From Myotis daubentonii (Eukaryota; Chordata; Mammalia; Chiroptera; Vespertilionidae), in NCBI RefSeq assembly GCF_963259705.1, contig NC_081844.1, forward strand, positions 109,244,965 to 109,308,964: DNA of 64,000 nt, given 5' to 3'. Position 1 is the stretch's first letter. Each line of letters starts with the position of its first letter. Of the stretch, positions 54,525-64,000 are shown piece after piece. Below the pieces are notes generated by a model. That model saw only the letters and a list, made by a program, of their open reading frames with translations. It had not been told where the DNA came from and did no database searches. The position numbers were made by a program, and so were the translations under genes.

Positions 54525-54710
54525 CTTTTAAATTGCTTTTAGAGAGAGAGAGAGAGGGAGGAGGAGAGAGCGAGAAGCATGGAGGGTGAGCCCCCAACTG
54601 GGGACTGAGCCCACAACCTGGGTATGTGCCCTGACCGGGTAGGGAATCAAACCTGTGACCCTGTGGTGCACAGACGATGCTCCAACCAACTGAGCCACGC
54701 CGGCCAGCGC
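54525..54710 (-). mobile_element. VES-related SINE
   Basis: TTTTAAATTGCTTTTAGAGA, GAGAAGCATGGAGGGTGAGC, GGGAATCAAACCTGTGACCC and GAGCCACGCCGGCCAGC. The central GCTGCCTCCTGCA block is missing, so it is internally deleted. Confidence 0.8.
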
Positions 54711-54834
54711 CGATTCCCGCTTTCAAAAAACTCTTTGGGCTTTTTCACCCATTTCTAAGGAATTACCTGCTTCTGCTGCTAGTTCCGTTTCTGTTTTAGG
54801 GATTTTCTGCTGACGTTTATGGAAGGCGAGAATT

Positions 54835-55025
54835 TTGCATGGGCTGCCTGAATCTGAATCGTGACTCTTTAGTGGGAGACTGAGGGCAAGTTTCTTTACC
54901 TCTTGTACCTTGGTTTTCTCACCTGTAAAATGGGGCGAATAGTACCTACTTCACGAGATGGAGGGAGGATCAAACATTTACGCCGAAAGCCTTTAGAACA
55001 GTATCAGGTATAATAAGCCCTTGGG
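54835..55025 (+). repeat. MIR, forward
   Basis: GAATCTGAATCGTGACTC, GGCAAGTTTCTTTACCTC, TGGTTTTCTCACCTGTAAAA, TGGGGCGAATAGTACCTACT, then AGGTATAATAAGCCCTTGG: a near-complete MIR. Confidence 0.82.
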
Positions 55026-55460
55026 GAATGTTTCAGTGTCATCACCCCTCCGCCGTGTTTACTTCCCCTGCCCTCCAAATATACGTGAAATACAGTTTAA
55101 ACTGGTTTCATTTTTATGGCTTTAGCTTTGTGAATATCGTTTACATGTGAGCCGAGCGGTGCAATAAAGTTTATTTCTTTATTTCCTGTAGCTATTGCCT
55201 CTTTTCCTTTTTTCCCACTTGCTGGTATTTCTTAGAATCCCTCTCTTCCAGGCTCTTGGTACCCGTTTCATTTGGTCGCACCTGTTGAATGAGCTGCCTC
55301 TCTCCTTTCTTGGAGATTTCTTTCCTGGAATTTTCCATCTTCCTGCTCTGGTCTGGTCTGCCTGGGGCTGGGACCTGGGGCAGGGCCGCCCGCCTTCCGA
55401 CTCCCTGCGCCCTCTGCTGCGTCAGATCTGCTTCCCGAGTCCCATGCTTCCTTTCCTTTT

Positions 55461-55673
55461 TCTCAATATGTTTTTATTATTGACTGCAGAGAGGAAGGGA
55501 GAGGGCGAGAGAGAGAAGCATCAATGATGGGAGAGAATCATGGATTGGCTGCCTCCTGCACGCCCCCCACTGGGCATGGAGCCCGCAACCCGGACATGTG
55601 CCCTGATGGCGAATCCAACCGTGACCTCCTGGTTCAGAAGTCGATGCTCAATCCCTGAGCCCGCCCCGCCGGC
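55461..55673 (-). mobile_element. VES SINE, second head subtype
   Basis: Reverse SINE (ATATGTTTTTATTATTGACT, GAATCATGGATTGGCTGCC, GACCTCCTGGTTCAGAAGTC, ending CCGCCCCGCCGGC). Confidence 0.87.
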
Positions 55674-55994
55674 TGCTCCCCCGCCTGCCTTTTCTCCGGC
55701 TTTTTGTTTTGGAGGTGCACATCTGCAGCGGCTTTCTGTGAAAGGGTGTAATCGAAGGCAGAACGTCTCCAGGCCGACCTAGGACTTAGTTCGCCGGAAA
55801 TGCCTGTGTTCTAGGCGTCACACTGGCCTGGCTGTTTGGAAATAATTTTCCCTTCGTGTTTTGAAAGAATTGCAACATCATCCGCTAAGTTCCAGGGTCA
55901 CTTGTGAGGAGAGCCGCTGCTATTTTGATTCTCGGTCGTCGTCTGTGAACTCTCTTTTAACCTTTTCCAAATGCTTAACATCTCGTGCACCACG

Positions 55995-56215
55995 TCATGG
56001 CCAAGGGCCTGGGCTCCGAAAGGCATGCGCAAACACGCGAACAGCCGCGTGGCCGTGGCCGTGGCACCCAGCCCCCTGCGCTGCAGTTTTCTCTTCTGTG
56101 AAATGCATAATAGCGGGCGTTGCCCTCACGGCCGGTGTGAGGACTAAATGAGTTTATGAACAGAAATGCCTACGACGTCGCTTGGTGCAAAGCGAGCCTC
56201 ATAAACGTTATTGCT
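55995..56215 (+). repeat. MIR, forward
   Basis: GGGCCTGGGCTCCGAAAGGC, GCAGTTTTCTCTTCTGTGAA, ATGCATAATAGCGGGCGTTG, GTGAGGACTAAATGAGTT, then CATAAACGTTATTGCTGC. Confidence 0.75.
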
Positions 56216-58239
56216 GCTGTTACTCTTTTATCACCGGCGTTACGAAATGCCGCGGTGACGTGGCCAGCTCCGGCCCGCCGGCGTTTTCCGTGTGGGTGCT
56301 GCCCCGGCCACGCCGGCTGGGAATGAGGCCTTCGGCCCGAGATGCGGCTGAATCCCTGTTAACAACGTAAGGAGTGTTTGATCAGTTCCTTCCCGGCACC
56401 AGCAGGTGTGGGCTCTCCTGCCCTGGCCACCCACTTCCCTCCTTTTCCATCCCCTTTCCCTGCCGCTGCCGCTGCCGCTTTCCAGGAGGCGCTCTGAGCT
56501 GTGTCTTTCCTGACCTTCCCGGTTAATGTTTAATGAGGGTCACGGTTTTCATTTCTAGGCGGCGCTTCTGAGCGTCCGCGTCCGGGAGCTTCTCCTTCCT
56601 GTGCCCGCGGCGTCCCGTCCCGGGCCTGCTCCACGGTGCGTTCCTGCTCGTCGCGGAGGATGTGAACGGTCCTTCCCCGCAGCTTCCCGCCCCGCGCACC
56701 GCGCTCCTCCTCTTTCCTCGTGCGTCTTTCGATGCCTGTGGTTGATTCTGTGCCGTCCCGTCCGCTCACCTTCCGGAAACGCGTCGGCGAGCTGGGGGAC
56801 TCGCATCCACGTCGGGCCTTGCTGGCCACGTGGGCTCCCTGAGTGTGTCTGCAGGTCCTTGCTTTCTGCCTGGGTCTCCTGTGCCTTTAAACCCGGGTGA
56901 AGGTGAAGATCGCCCACCCCAGCCCTGAGAATCCAGCCCAGGCCCCTCCGCCGGTCCGCGGGGTCCACAGTGCCCCCCGCAAGGCCGGGCTCTCCGTTCA
57001 CCTCTGCTCCTCGCTGCCCCCCGCCTGCAGCAGGGCGAGGGGGCGTGGGGGTGTCAGGATTGCTGCTTGTGGACGGCTCCCCCCTCCCCACCTGCCGACT
57101 TGCACATCTGTCACCCTGTCACCCTGCTCTCCCGCCTCCCGAGTGTGGAGGCTCCTCCTCTTCGTTCCTCTCGGTTTTTCTTTTTCCTCCTTTTTAAACC
57201 CCATTCAGCCCTTTTCCTGAGGTTCTGGCTTTGGGGAAAGGATTTGCTGTCTGGGTCACCCCTTCTTTCTGGGGTCGGCCCCCTGTCCCCCGCCACGTGC
57301 CCGGGAGACCGGCCCCTCGGTTCCCGTCTTTCCCACGCGGAGGCCTTCGTGGCGGAGCGGAGTTCCCAGCTGGCCCGCCCTCCATCCCGCCCCCTCCTCC
57401 AGGCGGTCCGTAGGGGAAGGGGCGTCTCCGGGGAAGTCCTTGGTAATTGCTGCGGGATTGAGGCGGCAGAGCCCTGGGGCGAGGCTGGGAGCGGCATTTG
57501 CATATCACTGTCCCAGCTGCGGGCCTCTCAGCCCTGGGCGCCTTGGGGTCCCCTTTATTTCGGTTTGAGCACCCACTTAGTGGGCTGGGCGTCTGGTTGG
57601 GGCAAGTGGAAGTCCCATCCCACCTGGAGCCCGGATTCCAGAGTGGGGAGGGGCTCGGCTTAAACCCCGACCGCCCTCAGGGCCAGGACCGCTGCGGGGA
57701 GGAGCTGGGGGGCTCCAGGATGTGGAGAGATGCCTGCTGGGATCTGACCCCTTCGGGGAGGTCAGGGCAGGCTCCCGGCTGGAAGGCAGAGAGGAGAGCT
57801 CTGCTGAGTGAGGGAGATGCAGGAACAAAGCCCCGTCGCTGGGGCAGGCTGGGTGGGGAGTGGGCGGCCTGGCCTCCCTGGGCCAGCCCCCAGACCTGGC
57901 TGGACCCCTCCCTCCCGACTGGGTGGGGCCTGGCGGGTTGGTCTGGGCTGGTTGGTTGATCTGGCCTGGCGGCTCCGCAGCTCACGTGTGTCTGCTGGGC
58001 TTAGAGGAACCTCTGCATTTCTAGCCGCTCAGCCACCTCTGCCACACCGATGCGAGTGTGGGGATGGTGCCAGCAACCACAGGCCCCGTGGCCAACCCAC
58101 AGCACCACGACCGTGCAGGGTAAGCCCCCCACCCCACCTCTACCAGCTACCCCAGCAGTGCTGTCCTCCGGGAGAAGGAATCGCCATGAAGCAGAGGACA
58201 CGGTGTGGCCCCAGTCTCAGCGTCTTTCCTTTTTTGCTG

Positions 58240-58345
58240 CCTTCATTTTACTTTAGAGGAAAGGGAGGCACAGAGAGGTGGTGTTATTTTCTCAAGCTCA
58301 CACAGCGGGGAAGTGAAGGATCCAGGAGCAAGGCCTGAGAAAAGG
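58240..58345 (-). repeat. MIR fragment, reverse
   Basis: CATTTTACTTTAGAGGAAAG, GGAGGCACAGAGAGGTGGTG, CTCAAGCTCACACAGCGGG match the reverse MIR core. Confidence 0.75.
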
Positions 58346-58554
58346 CCAGGGGCCAGGGAGAGGCAGATGGGGCATTGATAGGGATTCTCTTTCCTGTTTC
58401 CTTTCTTGGTTCATTTTAAATTACTTACTATTTCAGGTTTTTGCAAAGTATGTCCATCGAGATTACTCTAAATGTAACATTTACTGTGGGTGAGTTTAGA
58501 TCGCCCCTCCCTCATCCATCGATCTCTTTATTTATTTATTTATTTTTGGCGGAG

Positions 58555-58576
58555 ATGCGGGGGGGGGGGGGGGGGA
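58555..58576 (+). repeat. Poly-G tract
   Basis: A G-run (about 17 G after GCGG) follows a (TTTA)n stretch. It is a simple homopolymer. Confidence 0.85.
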
Positions 58577-58617
58577 GACCCGGGGCCTCATGCATCATCG
58601 ATCTCTTTTTAAGGCTA

Positions 58618-59300
58618 TTTTTTAATTGATGTTTAAGACACACAGAGAAGTGAGCACAGATCATCATGTGCAGCGCAACGATTTTTGTTCACAGACTGAA
58701 CCTGCAATCAAGCGGTTAAGACAAACGCAGAGCCCGTCTTGGGTGACCCCGGTCCCCATCGGTGTGCGTGCTTCCCGCTGGGCGAGCACGCGGTGTGCGC
58801 TATCGCGCGGTCGGAGATTGGCCGTGCCGTGTTCCGTGTGGTGGTCATTCTTGCGGAAGGCGTTCCCTCGCGTGGCCCTGCCCGTCTGTGTGTCCAGCTG
58901 CCGACGGACACTCGGGTTGGCCGTGGTTGGCGGGAAGGTTTGGGCTGGCACGTGGCCGGGAGGGTTGGCGGGTCCGCAGGCTCCCTGAGCGGCTGCGCCC
59001 ACTTACACTCCCTCCCCTCCGGCTGCGTCTCTCCTTTTCCTCCCCTTCAGCCTCCTGGTGGGTGTGGAGGATTTAAGTCCCTTTTCCTCCGGCGCTCAGG
59101 CGGCTGCCCTCGTCCTGGGTTTGCTGGCCGTCTGGCCGTCGGGGATTTTTATTTGGGACCCTCCCTCCGCCGTTTTCACTGTGACGTTGAGCGGCCGGCC
59201 CTAAGCCAGTCTCCGGAGTCGCGTGGCCGGGCGTCTGAGTTACTGACTTGCAGGAATTCTGTGTTTACTCTGGCCACGAGCTGTGCTGGGGACACGCTGT
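58618..59300 (-). mobile_element. Ancient L1 fragment, strongly decayed
   Basis: TTTTTTAATTGATGTTTAAG, GCAACGATTTTTGTTCACAG and GACCCCGGTCCCCATCGGTG resemble the reverse old-L1 3' region. The right part is mutated by CpG-rich drift and its limit is unclear. Confidence 0.4.
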
Positions 59301-59964
59301 GGACACGGACACGCCGTGGCCATGTGGGGTCCCTCTCTTCCTCCCGTGGCGCCGCGTGAGGAGGAGTGGGTCTTGGTGGGAGGGGCGTGTCCGCTGGCCT
59401 CCGTGGCTGGCGCTTTGGGATGGCCTGTGGGAGCCCAGCTTCCGGTTCCGCCGTCACACGCGCACCTGCCGCGGGTGGCGTGTGTCCGAGGCGGGCGATG
59501 CACGGCTGTCCCGGGTGGAGACCCAGCTGACCAGCAGTGTTTACCAGGGACACACCCTCCCCCACAGGGCACCTGTGGGCCTGTGTCTGGACGTCCCGTC
59601 CCAGAGCCTGTGGGTCGCCGTGCCTGTGCCGGCAGCTCCGTGGCGTAGGTCCCGGCGTGGCGGGCGGGCGTGGCGGTGTTGGGCAGCCTCAGGCACAGGT
59701 GGGGAACCTGCTGCCGAGGGCCACTGGGGTATTTATAACCTCATTCGAGGGGCCACACACAATTCCCAGCTTAAACATCGGTCAGCTGCACTTGGTTAAA
59801 CGTTCAGTTGACTCACCCCTCAGGCCCGGGCAGGGCCAGACCAAGCGATTTCTCGGGGCTGTTACTGCCCTCGGGCTGGGGTCCCCCACCCCTGGCCTGA
59901 GTCCTCACACCCTGTCCTTCATCTCCAAGGTTGCCAGGGCTATGCTTGATCCTTTGCCTCTAGG

Positions 59965-60540
59965 TGACTTTTTATTAACTGGTAAAATATACATAAAATG
60001 GGCCATTTTAACCAGTTTTCGGCGTGCAGTTCCGTGGCATTTCGAACATTCACATTTTTTTGGAGGTCTGTCCTTTTATTATTTTATTGTTTAAAGCCTT
60101 ACATATGTCTCCTTTTTCCCGATTGACCCCCCCACTCCTGCCCCCAGGACGGGCCCCCACCGCCCCAGGGCCTGTGTCCATTGGTTGTGCTAATACGCAT
60201 GCGTACAGGCCCTTTGGTTGCTCCCCCCCCCCCTTGTCTCTGCATCTGTTTTTGTTCAGCAGTTTACGTTGACCATTATAATCCCGCGAATGAGGGAGAG
60301 CGTGTGAGGTTTATCTCTCTGACTGGCGTGTTCCGCTCAGTGCAGTGCTCCCCAGGCCCCTCCGTGCTGTTGCACGTACAGTCACACTCCTGTGTGGCCG
60401 TCACCCACCCTCCTCAGAACGTTCCCATCGCCCCAAACTGAGGCCCAGTCCCCATGACACGCAGCTCCCCCGCCTCCCCAGTCCGGGCAGCCCCTTCCCC
60501 TCCGTCGCTATGAACTTGACTCCTCTAGGTCGTCCTAGAA
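59965..60540 (-). mobile_element. Ancient L1 fragments, reverse
   Basis: TTTTTATTAACTGGTAAAAT, ACATAAAATGGGCCATTTTA, GCGTGCAGTTCCGTGGCATT, then CAGAACGTTCCCATCGCCCC and TATGAACTTGACTCCTCTAG are in old-L1 3'-end order. A C-rich stretch (60220-60232) interrupts. Confidence 0.6.
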
Positions 60541-61299
60541 CGGGGATCCCAGGGGTCTGTCCCTCTGGGACTTGATGGGGTCGCAGTGAGCCTGTAGATG
60601 CCTGGCTGCCCGGCATCCTGACGGGTAAACACATCGTTGCCCACACGTCGGGGGGCTTCCTTGGGAAGGGCCCCAGGAGTGGGTCTGCGCCTCCTGGGCC
60701 TTGACAAGCTCTGGCCACTTGTCTTCCAAAAGCTGGGCGTGGGTTGGCTCCCCGCGCCCCCCCCCCCCCAACCAAACTGAACCGAACCCGTGCTGCTGTG
60801 ATGGGTGACGATGACATCATCCCTATTGACAGTTCCTTGTCATACTGAGCAGTTAACTTTCCCCCGAATCCCCGTTCGCGCCGTTCTCTGTGGGTGTGAT
60901 GTGACTGGGGGTCTGACAGTGGGGAGGCTCTCTCTGCAGCAGGGGCTTTAGCCGCGAGCCCTGGCTCCGAGAGGGCAGGGTCTCCAAATGGAACTGCATT
61001 GCCGGGCGGCTGAAGGTCACTCTACCCGGAGGGTCCTGGCGCTGTTTTCAGCTGCTGTCATGGCAACGCACAGGTCACGTGGCCCGGGCTGGAAGGAGCT
61101 CTTTTCTGGGGGGTGACCCTGACCGGATCTTGCCGGCCAGATGCTCGGCCGGACATCTTCACAGCCGTGGCCCCTGGCTTGCCGGGCCGGGTGCTTTATG
61201 CGCGAAAGGGAAAATGCATGTGTTCTGTGTGGTTAGGGAGGGCTCTTTGGGAGTGAACGTATGGAAAGATGGTGTGGCTGCGTGAGAAAGGGTGGGTTT

Positions 61300-61380
61300 G
61301 GGAATCAGAGCCTCAGTTTCCTGATCTGTGAAAGGGGCAAGAATCGCCCTCCCAGAGTGGAGGAGGATTGGGTGAAGGGA
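61300..61380 (+). repeat. MIR fragment, forward
   Basis: CAGAGCCTCAGTTTCCTGAT followed by CTGTGAAAGGGGCAAGAATC is a MIR core. Confidence 0.7.
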
Positions 61381-61395
61381 AGGCTTGAAGCTTTT

Positions 61396-61617
61396 TTATT
61401 TTTCATATGTATTTTATTGGTTTTTTACAGAGAGGAAGGGAGAGGGATAGAGAGTTAGAAACATCGATGAGAGAGAAACATCAATCAGCTGCCTCCTGCA
61501 CACCCCCCACTGGGGATGTGCCCGCAACCAAGGTACATGCCCTTGACCAGAATCGAACCCGGGACCCTTCAGTCCGCAGGCTGGTGCTCTATCCACTGAG
61601 CCAAACCGGTTAGGGCA
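61396..61617 (-). mobile_element. VES SINE (young)
   Basis: Reverse VES SINE (ATATGTATTTTATTGGTTTT, GATAGAGAGTTAGAAACATCG, GACCAGAATCGAACCC, GAGCCAAACCGGTTAGGGC). Flanking repeats at 61380-61395 and 61618-61633 match at 15 of 16 positions. Confidence 0.93.
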
Positions 61618-61633
61618 AAGACTTGAAGCTTTT

Positions 61634-61790
61634 AAGAAAATAATTTTAAAAATTTTACAGTTGACATACACTATTACATTAGTTTCAGGCATACGACCTA
61701 GGGATTGGACCCTTACATAGCTTATGGGGTGGTCACCCCCATAAGTCTGGCACCTTCTGACACCACACGGCTCCTGCAGTATTACTGCCC
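61634..61790 (-). mobile_element. L1 3'-end fragment, reverse
   Basis: TTACAGTTGACATACACTAT, TTAGTTTCAGGCATACGACC, CTTACATAGCTTATGGGGTG and ATAAGTCTGGCACCTTCTGA match the reverse of a known mammalian L1 3' UTR. Confidence 0.65.
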
Positions 61791-61984
61791 ACATTCCCCC
61801 TGGAAGCCTTGAAGCCTTTCCCAAGCCCCGCACTGGCCGCGAGGGGCGCCCCAGGCAGAGCCCCCTTCCCGTCCCTCCGCCCAGCTGATCCTGACCTTGC
61901 CCGTCCCCCACGGTAAACATTGATAGAGCACCTACTGTGCGCCTTGTGAAGGGCACCGGGATGGAGGAAGCCCACATTGTAATG

Positions 61985-62160
61985 CAGGGTGTCTGCAAAC
62001 TAGGGCCAAAGGGGACCCCCCCCATGTTTGTCAATAAAGTTTTATTGGCACGAAGCCCAGCCCGGTGAGGTGTTGTCCAGGCTGCGTTCGCTGCCAGGCA
62101 GAAGCGGCTGCGAGGCCTAAAGTATTTATCACCTGGTCCTTTCAAGACAAAGGTGTCCCA
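61985..62160. repeat. Ancient MITE-like repeat, family not assigned
   Basis: CAGGGTGTCTGCAAACTAGG at the left, then CAATAAAGTTTTATTGGCAC, CTAAAGTATTTATCACCTGG and CTTTCAAGACAAAGGTGTCC resemble a widespread mammalian interspersed repeat of DNA-transposon type. No clean target duplication is visible. Confidence 0.45.
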
Positions 62161-62469
62161 GCGGGTGGAGAGGGACCGTCAGCCGGCACCACACCCAGGA
62201 GGAGCCGTGTGTGGCAGGGTAGGCGGCGATAAGCCCCGTGGAGAGACTGGCCCCGGGCGGGGCGGGGCGGGCGGTGAGGGAAGGCCACGTCCACCCAGTG
62301 TCACCCGAGCTGCAGGAGAGGGAGTGCGATGCCGACAGATGGTTTGCCCGAGCGGAGGGGGGAATGGGGCCAGGCTGTTCCCCATTCCTGCCCGGCCCGG
62401 GCGTGAGTGATAGTGGTGACGCCCTTGATGGTCACCACTAGGGCTTTATCACGTTTATCATGTTTTCAA

Positions 62470-62663
62470 AATGATTTTATTGATTTTTAGAGAGAGAGAG
62501 GAAGGGAGAGGGATTGAGAGAGAGAAACATCAATGAGAGAGAGACCTCATCAGCTGGCTGCCTCCTGCACACCCCCTACTGGGGATGGAGCCCGCAACCT
62601 GGGCCTGTGCCCTGACCGGTTATTGAACTGTGACACTCAACCACTGAGCCACACCAGCTGGGC
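62470..62663 (-). mobile_element. VES SINE
   Basis: Reverse SINE (ATGATTTTATTGATTTTTAG, GAGGAAGGGAGAGGGATTGA, GGCTGCCTCCTGCACACC, GAGCCACACCAGCTGGGCC). The head is shortened by deletion around 62625. Confidence 0.87.
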
Positions 62664-63544
62664 CTTTCCAAACCTTTGTGCCCACCGTAAGCCCCAGTGC
62701 CCCTCCTGCCTCACAGCGAGGACTTCAGCTGCCCACTCCGTCGTCAGCTTCCAGAAAGGCCCCCAGCGACTCTGTCCTGCAGAGCAAGATGCCACTGGCC
62801 GGCGAGGTGGCCTCGCCATCACCCTGTGGGGACCTGCCAGCAGATGGCATGGCGTTGCCCCTTATGGATGCACCTGGGTGGCTCCGGTTCCCCAGCCCCC
62901 AGCACGCAGGAGCCCTGTCGAGGGGTCGAGGGGCCGAGGGAGAGAAGGAAGGAGGGAAGGAGGGAAGGGGTCTTGTTTGGATTTGAGCTCTACCTCCGGG
63001 TGCCCTTGGCCAGCCTCCCAGTCTGCAGACCCCTGCCTGTGTTCTGGGTGTTGGTGAGGGGGTGGCAATGGCTGAGACAGGCCCGCCCGCATCTCCAAAC
63101 GCGTGCTCCCTGCTGGCTTCCCAAGGAGCTTGCACATGGCCATTGGCATGTTGGGGTGGGAGGGGCGGGGATGTCTGTGGGTCCTAGGCGGCGGAGGACC
63201 TGTTAGCTCAGTGCAGAGGGGTGGGGTGCTGAGGTGTCTGTGCCCAGCTCCCTGCTGCTTACGCTCCCAGAGGGACCCGGGACCCCTCCTCCAGGCGATG
63301 GCAGGTGGGGGGCACATGGCCCCATATCCAGCCTGGGTGTCCCCTTGCTTGCCCCTGGGTGACCTCCCCTCTCACTGGGCACCTAGGACCGGAGAAGGAG
63401 AAGACCATTCTCCACACCTCGGAGGGGCCGGGACCTGTGCTGGGGGGGGGGGCTCCCCTCACTCAGGGTCCGAGGGACCATGCCAGCCTGGAGCTAAGGG
63501 TCGGATGATGGAATGCCCGGGCTCGGTGTGGCCGATTCCTTGTA

Positions 63545-63660
63545 GCGCTGGCTGAGCAACTTGGTCAGGCTCAGTAACGCGGGCAGCCTCTCCAAGCCTC
63601 AGTTATTTAGTCTGTAAAATGGGGTAACCAGGTTGCCTCACTCCCAGGACTGTGGGAGGT
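63545..63660 (+). repeat. MIR fragment, forward
   Basis: GAGCAACTTGGTCAGGCTCA, CTCTCCAAGCCTCAGTTATT, TAGTCTGTAAAATGGGGTAA match the MIR layout. Confidence 0.75.
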
Positions 63661-63734
63661 GTCAGCCTGGGACCGGTCGTGCCCCTGGGGCCTGGGACCT
63701 GGGACCGGCCGTGTGGCTGGATTTGAGGCCGAGA

Positions 63735-63870
63735 GTAGATCTCACCTGTTGCTTTTTGAAAAATCGAGGTGAAACCCCCATACCACTCGTTAAGCGTTGG
63801 AAAGTGTGCAGTCCGCTGGTGTTTAGCGCGTTGGTCACGGTCACCACCAGCTCTGTAGTTTCAAAGCTGA
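63735..63870 (-). mobile_element. Ancient L1 3'-end fragment
   Basis: TTTTTGAAAAATCGAGGTGA, CTCGTTAAGCGTTGGAAAGT and GTCACGGTCACCACCAGCTC resemble the reverse old-L1 3' region. Confidence 0.5.
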
Positions 63871-64000
63871 CGTTTTGTTTTAAGGCAGGAATCTGGGTAG
63901 AGGAACTGGTCCCGCTTGGACCCTGGGACCGTGACCTTCCCCGAACCCCAGGTTTGGCGACTATAAATAAATAGTGAGAACAGTAATGAGGACAGCGGCC

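Larger units (their letters stand above)
47965..64000 (+). other. TNRC18: TNRC18 first coding intron (5' part, >16 kb)
   Basis: It begins GTAAGT at 47965 and continues past the window end. The first 1.7 kb (to about 49650) is CpG-rich and probably part of the promoter CpG island. Then 49650-52560 is unique GC-rich sequence with one possible MIR. From 52578 onward it fills with SINEs, MIRs and old L1 pieces, listed separately. In 56215-58240 and 62664-63545 I see unique sequence only. Long frames on both strands at 48000-49900 are CpG-composition artefacts. Confidence 0.85.

Noticed and set aside
49650..64000. Second coding exon of TNRC18
   Set aside because: I searched the translated frames for the expected continuation (AFLGSF-like) and did not find it, so it must lie beyond the window.

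Overview
This is mammalian, almost certainly bat, nuclear DNA, most likely from a vesper bat (Vespertilionidae). Two multi-exon genes with GT-AG introns lie among dense lineage-specific transposons. The diagnostic repeats are about twenty copies of the tRNA-derived VES SINE, a short HeliBat-type Helitron, a SPIN-type hAT MITE and a half-LINE (HAL1-like) element. This set is characteristic of vesper bats. There is no bacterial or viral gene content beyond old endogenous LTR fragments.

Layout. Positions 1-14165 hold the 3' end of FBXL18 on the plus strand: an internal coding exon (3633-3851), a 6.6-kb intron full of SINEs, the terminal coding exon (10432-10588) and a roughly 3.6-kb 3'UTR ending near an AATAAA at 14143. 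Positions 14166 to about 39900 are intergenic and repeat-rich. They contain an old L1, a 15-bp minisatellite, the SPIN MITE, two (ATCC)n blocks carrying an exact 119-bp copy of a sequence 2.4 kb away, a series of MLT1-type (ERVL-MaLR) LTR fragments and a 2.5-kb HAL1-like insertion with target-site duplications.

From about 38.0 kb to 52.56 kb no lineage-specific transposon was recognised. This stretch holds GC- and CpG-rich DNA with AT-rich islands (probable conserved regulatory DNA), the probable TNRC18 promoter and untranslated exon 1 (about 45.4-45.73 kb), and the first coding exon of TNRC18 (47778-47964, plus strand), preceded by a 20-codon upstream ORF. Positions 47965-64000 are the first coding intron of TNRC18, CpG-rich at first and then increasingly filled by SINEs, MIRs and L1 remnants.

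FBXL18 next to TNRC18, both on the same strand with FBXL18 upstream, matches the order I recall for human 7p22.1, so this is an ordinary syntenic locus. FBXL18 is an F-box/LRR substrate receptor of SCF ubiquitin ligases. TNRC18 is a large BAH-domain nuclear protein. They are neighbours, not a functional operon. I found no undescribed multi-gene system. The most interesting material is the transposon biology and the regulatory architecture upstream of TNRC18. All boundaries are read by eye, and family names come from recognised sequence features, not database searches.
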